A DNA stretch of 64,000 bases from Rhizobium altiplani (GTDB taxonomy: Bacteria; Pseudomonadota; Alphaproteobacteria; Rhizobiales; Rhizobiaceae), in contig NZ_LNCD01000093.1 in NCBI RefSeq assembly GCF_001542405.1, positions 1-64,000 of the forward strand, written 5' to 3'. Below, piece by piece: positions 63,132 to 64,000 of the stretch (within the stretch, counting starts at the first letter, position 1; each line of letters begins with the position of its first letter). A program made the position numbers and the translations under genes. Below the pieces are notes generated by a model that had not been told where the DNA came from, did not search any database, and saw only the letters and a program-made list of their open reading frames with translations.

Positions 63132-64000
63132 CTAATTTCTCGTCAGGGCCGCGGTGCTGTCGCGCCTGTCTGGCGTTGGCTCTTCGATCTCGCCAAGAAA
63201 CCCTAGGATGAGCTCGGCTGTCCGCTCGGCGTAGCTGGGTTTGGCGTGAACGTCGTCTTTCCGCGGCGCCTTTTCAAACCGGGAGCCAGGGATCAACCGA
63301 TGGAGTTTCTCGGCGAGCGTGAAGGGATGGATGTCGTCCGCGTCGACGCCGATGACGAGCGTCGGAACCTTGATGGCCGCAAGTTGCTCGGTAGACAATT
63401 CCACACCGTCTCCTGCGATGTCCGACAGCAGTTTCCCAAGCCATTCAGGCTGGTGTTCTCCGAGGTAATCGGTCAACGTGCTGTAGTTGTCTGGGCTTGA
63501 TCGCCTTATCCGAGCCGCAAGATCGCTCGAAACAAAGATCTCGAGAGCCTTCTTGCGCGGGTATCTCCGCAGCAATTCGCCGACTGCCCGGATCGGCTCG
63601 AGATTGTCAGGAGATTTGTCCAGAAACCATGCGGGGCGCACCAGGATCAGGCCGTGCACACGCGAAGGGTTCCGGATCGCAAGCGCAAGCGCAAGCGCCG
63701 CGCCCATCGAGATGCCGCCCACAACAAAGCCGTGCGGGAACCGCCCAGCTGAGTATGCTTCCATGTCCTGATAGAAGGCCTCTATCGAAAAGGCCCGCGG
63801 CTGCGGGCAGGACGAGCCACCATGCCCGGCGCATTCGATCGTGGTCAGAGCGAACCGTTCATCGTCGGGGAAAATGCGCGCTACCTGGTGCGCGTCACCG
63901 CCGAGGCCGTGCTGGAACAACACGGGGAGCCCATGATTGCCGCGACTGACGACATTCAGGGATGCACCGCTGAGAGATCGGATGAAACTATCGTTCGTCA
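63132..64000 (-). CDS. Alpha/beta hydrolase, 5' end just beyond the window
   Basis: Alpha/beta-hydrolase fold: oxyanion region LLFQHGLGGDAHQV, nucleophile elbow GGISMGAALALALA (Ser), and a C-terminal acid/His part. The catalytic Asp may be in LVIGVDADDIHPF; a final His is in DDVHAKP. The frame reads ...TNDSFIRSLSGASLNVVSRG up to the last window bases, where an ATG would begin at 64001; the GTG at 63923 is internal. Substrate likely an ester or lactone. It leads the btpA/SDR unit. Confidence 0.82.
   Translation of the reverse strand, partial: TNDSFIRSLSGASLNVVSRGNHGLPVLFQHGLGGDAHQVARIFPDDERFALTTIECAGHGGSSCPQPRAFSIEAFYQDMEAYSAGRFPHGFVVGGISMGAALALALAIRNPSRVHGLILVRPAWFLDKSPDNLEPIRAVGELLRRYPRKKALEIFVSSDLAARIRRSSPDNYSTLTDYLGEHQPEWLGKLLSDIAGDGVELSTEQLAAIKVPTLVIGVDADDIHPFTLAEKLHRLIPGSRFEKAPRKDDVHAKPSYAERTAELILGFLGEIEEPTPDRRDSTAALTRN

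Noticed and set aside
1..64000. CRISPR arrays, tRNA and rRNA genes
   Set aside because: No regularly spaced repeats, tRNA cloverleaf or rRNA signature was noticed on reading either strand.

Overview
The window looks like part of a symbiotic plasmid of a Rhizobiales bacterium (Rhizobium/Sinorhizobium type). Three things point there: a repABC replication-partition operon, a Ti/Sym-type conjugation block (traA-traF-traB diverging from traC-traD-traG around an oriT), and nodulation genes under two recognisable NodD-type nod boxes, one before nodM and one before nodO. No rRNA, tRNA or CRISPR array was seen.

Layout. (1) 1-6681: a transposon with TGTGGCTTTT terminal inverted repeats, carrying tniA-tniB-tniQ plus an unusual cargo: a ScpB homologue, a DUF1403 protein and a tyrosine recombinase, the last two diverging from a perfect 14-bp inverted repeat. 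(2) 6682-10768: remnants of related elements: an intact serine resolvase, a fused TniB-TniQ gene that has lost its 5' end, and a broken second resolvase. (3) 10999-12002: a decayed nuclease-like gene with two in-frame amber codons. (4) 12.3-16.7 kb: two parS-like palindromes, then repC, a counter-transcribed RNA, repB and repA. (5) 17.0-25.4 kb: tra genes. traI, trbB and traB are broken and joined in a deletion scar that has removed the rest of the trb (mating-pair) operon, so the plasmid is probably mobilisable at best. (6) 25.4-35.4 kb: conserved rhizobial plasmid backbone genes (nuclease relic, WGR, DUF736, ArdC-like antirestriction, TOPRIM/DUF3991, cold-shock protein and small unknowns). 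(7) 35.4-43.2 kb: a PmtA-like methyltransferase, then a six-gene sugar/glycerophosphodiester-type ABC operon (ATPase, two permeases, binding protein, phosphodiesterase, HAD phosphatase) and an RpiR regulator with duplicated operator-like repeats. (8) 43.6-55.3 kb: the nodulation block, nodM - FMN reductase - nolF - nolG, a secreted chorismate-lyase-like protein and nodO, interleaved with IS110 and other IS relics. (9) 56.4-64 kb: a second MalFGK/UgpABCE-type ABC operon with a Tat-signal binding protein, next to SDR, BtpA-family and alpha/beta-hydrolase genes.

How the parts work together: RepABC maintains the plasmid. TraA with TraC/TraD and TraG would process and couple DNA at oriT, but the missing trb genes and broken traI mean transfer would need a mating channel from elsewhere. 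Flavonoid-activated NodD would switch on nodM (glucosamine-6-phosphate for Nod-factor synthesis), possibly the nolFG efflux pair, and nodO (a secreted Ca-binding RTX protein that here carries a one-base frameshift in a G tract). The two ABC operons look like plant-derived solute uptake with dedicated catabolic enzymes.
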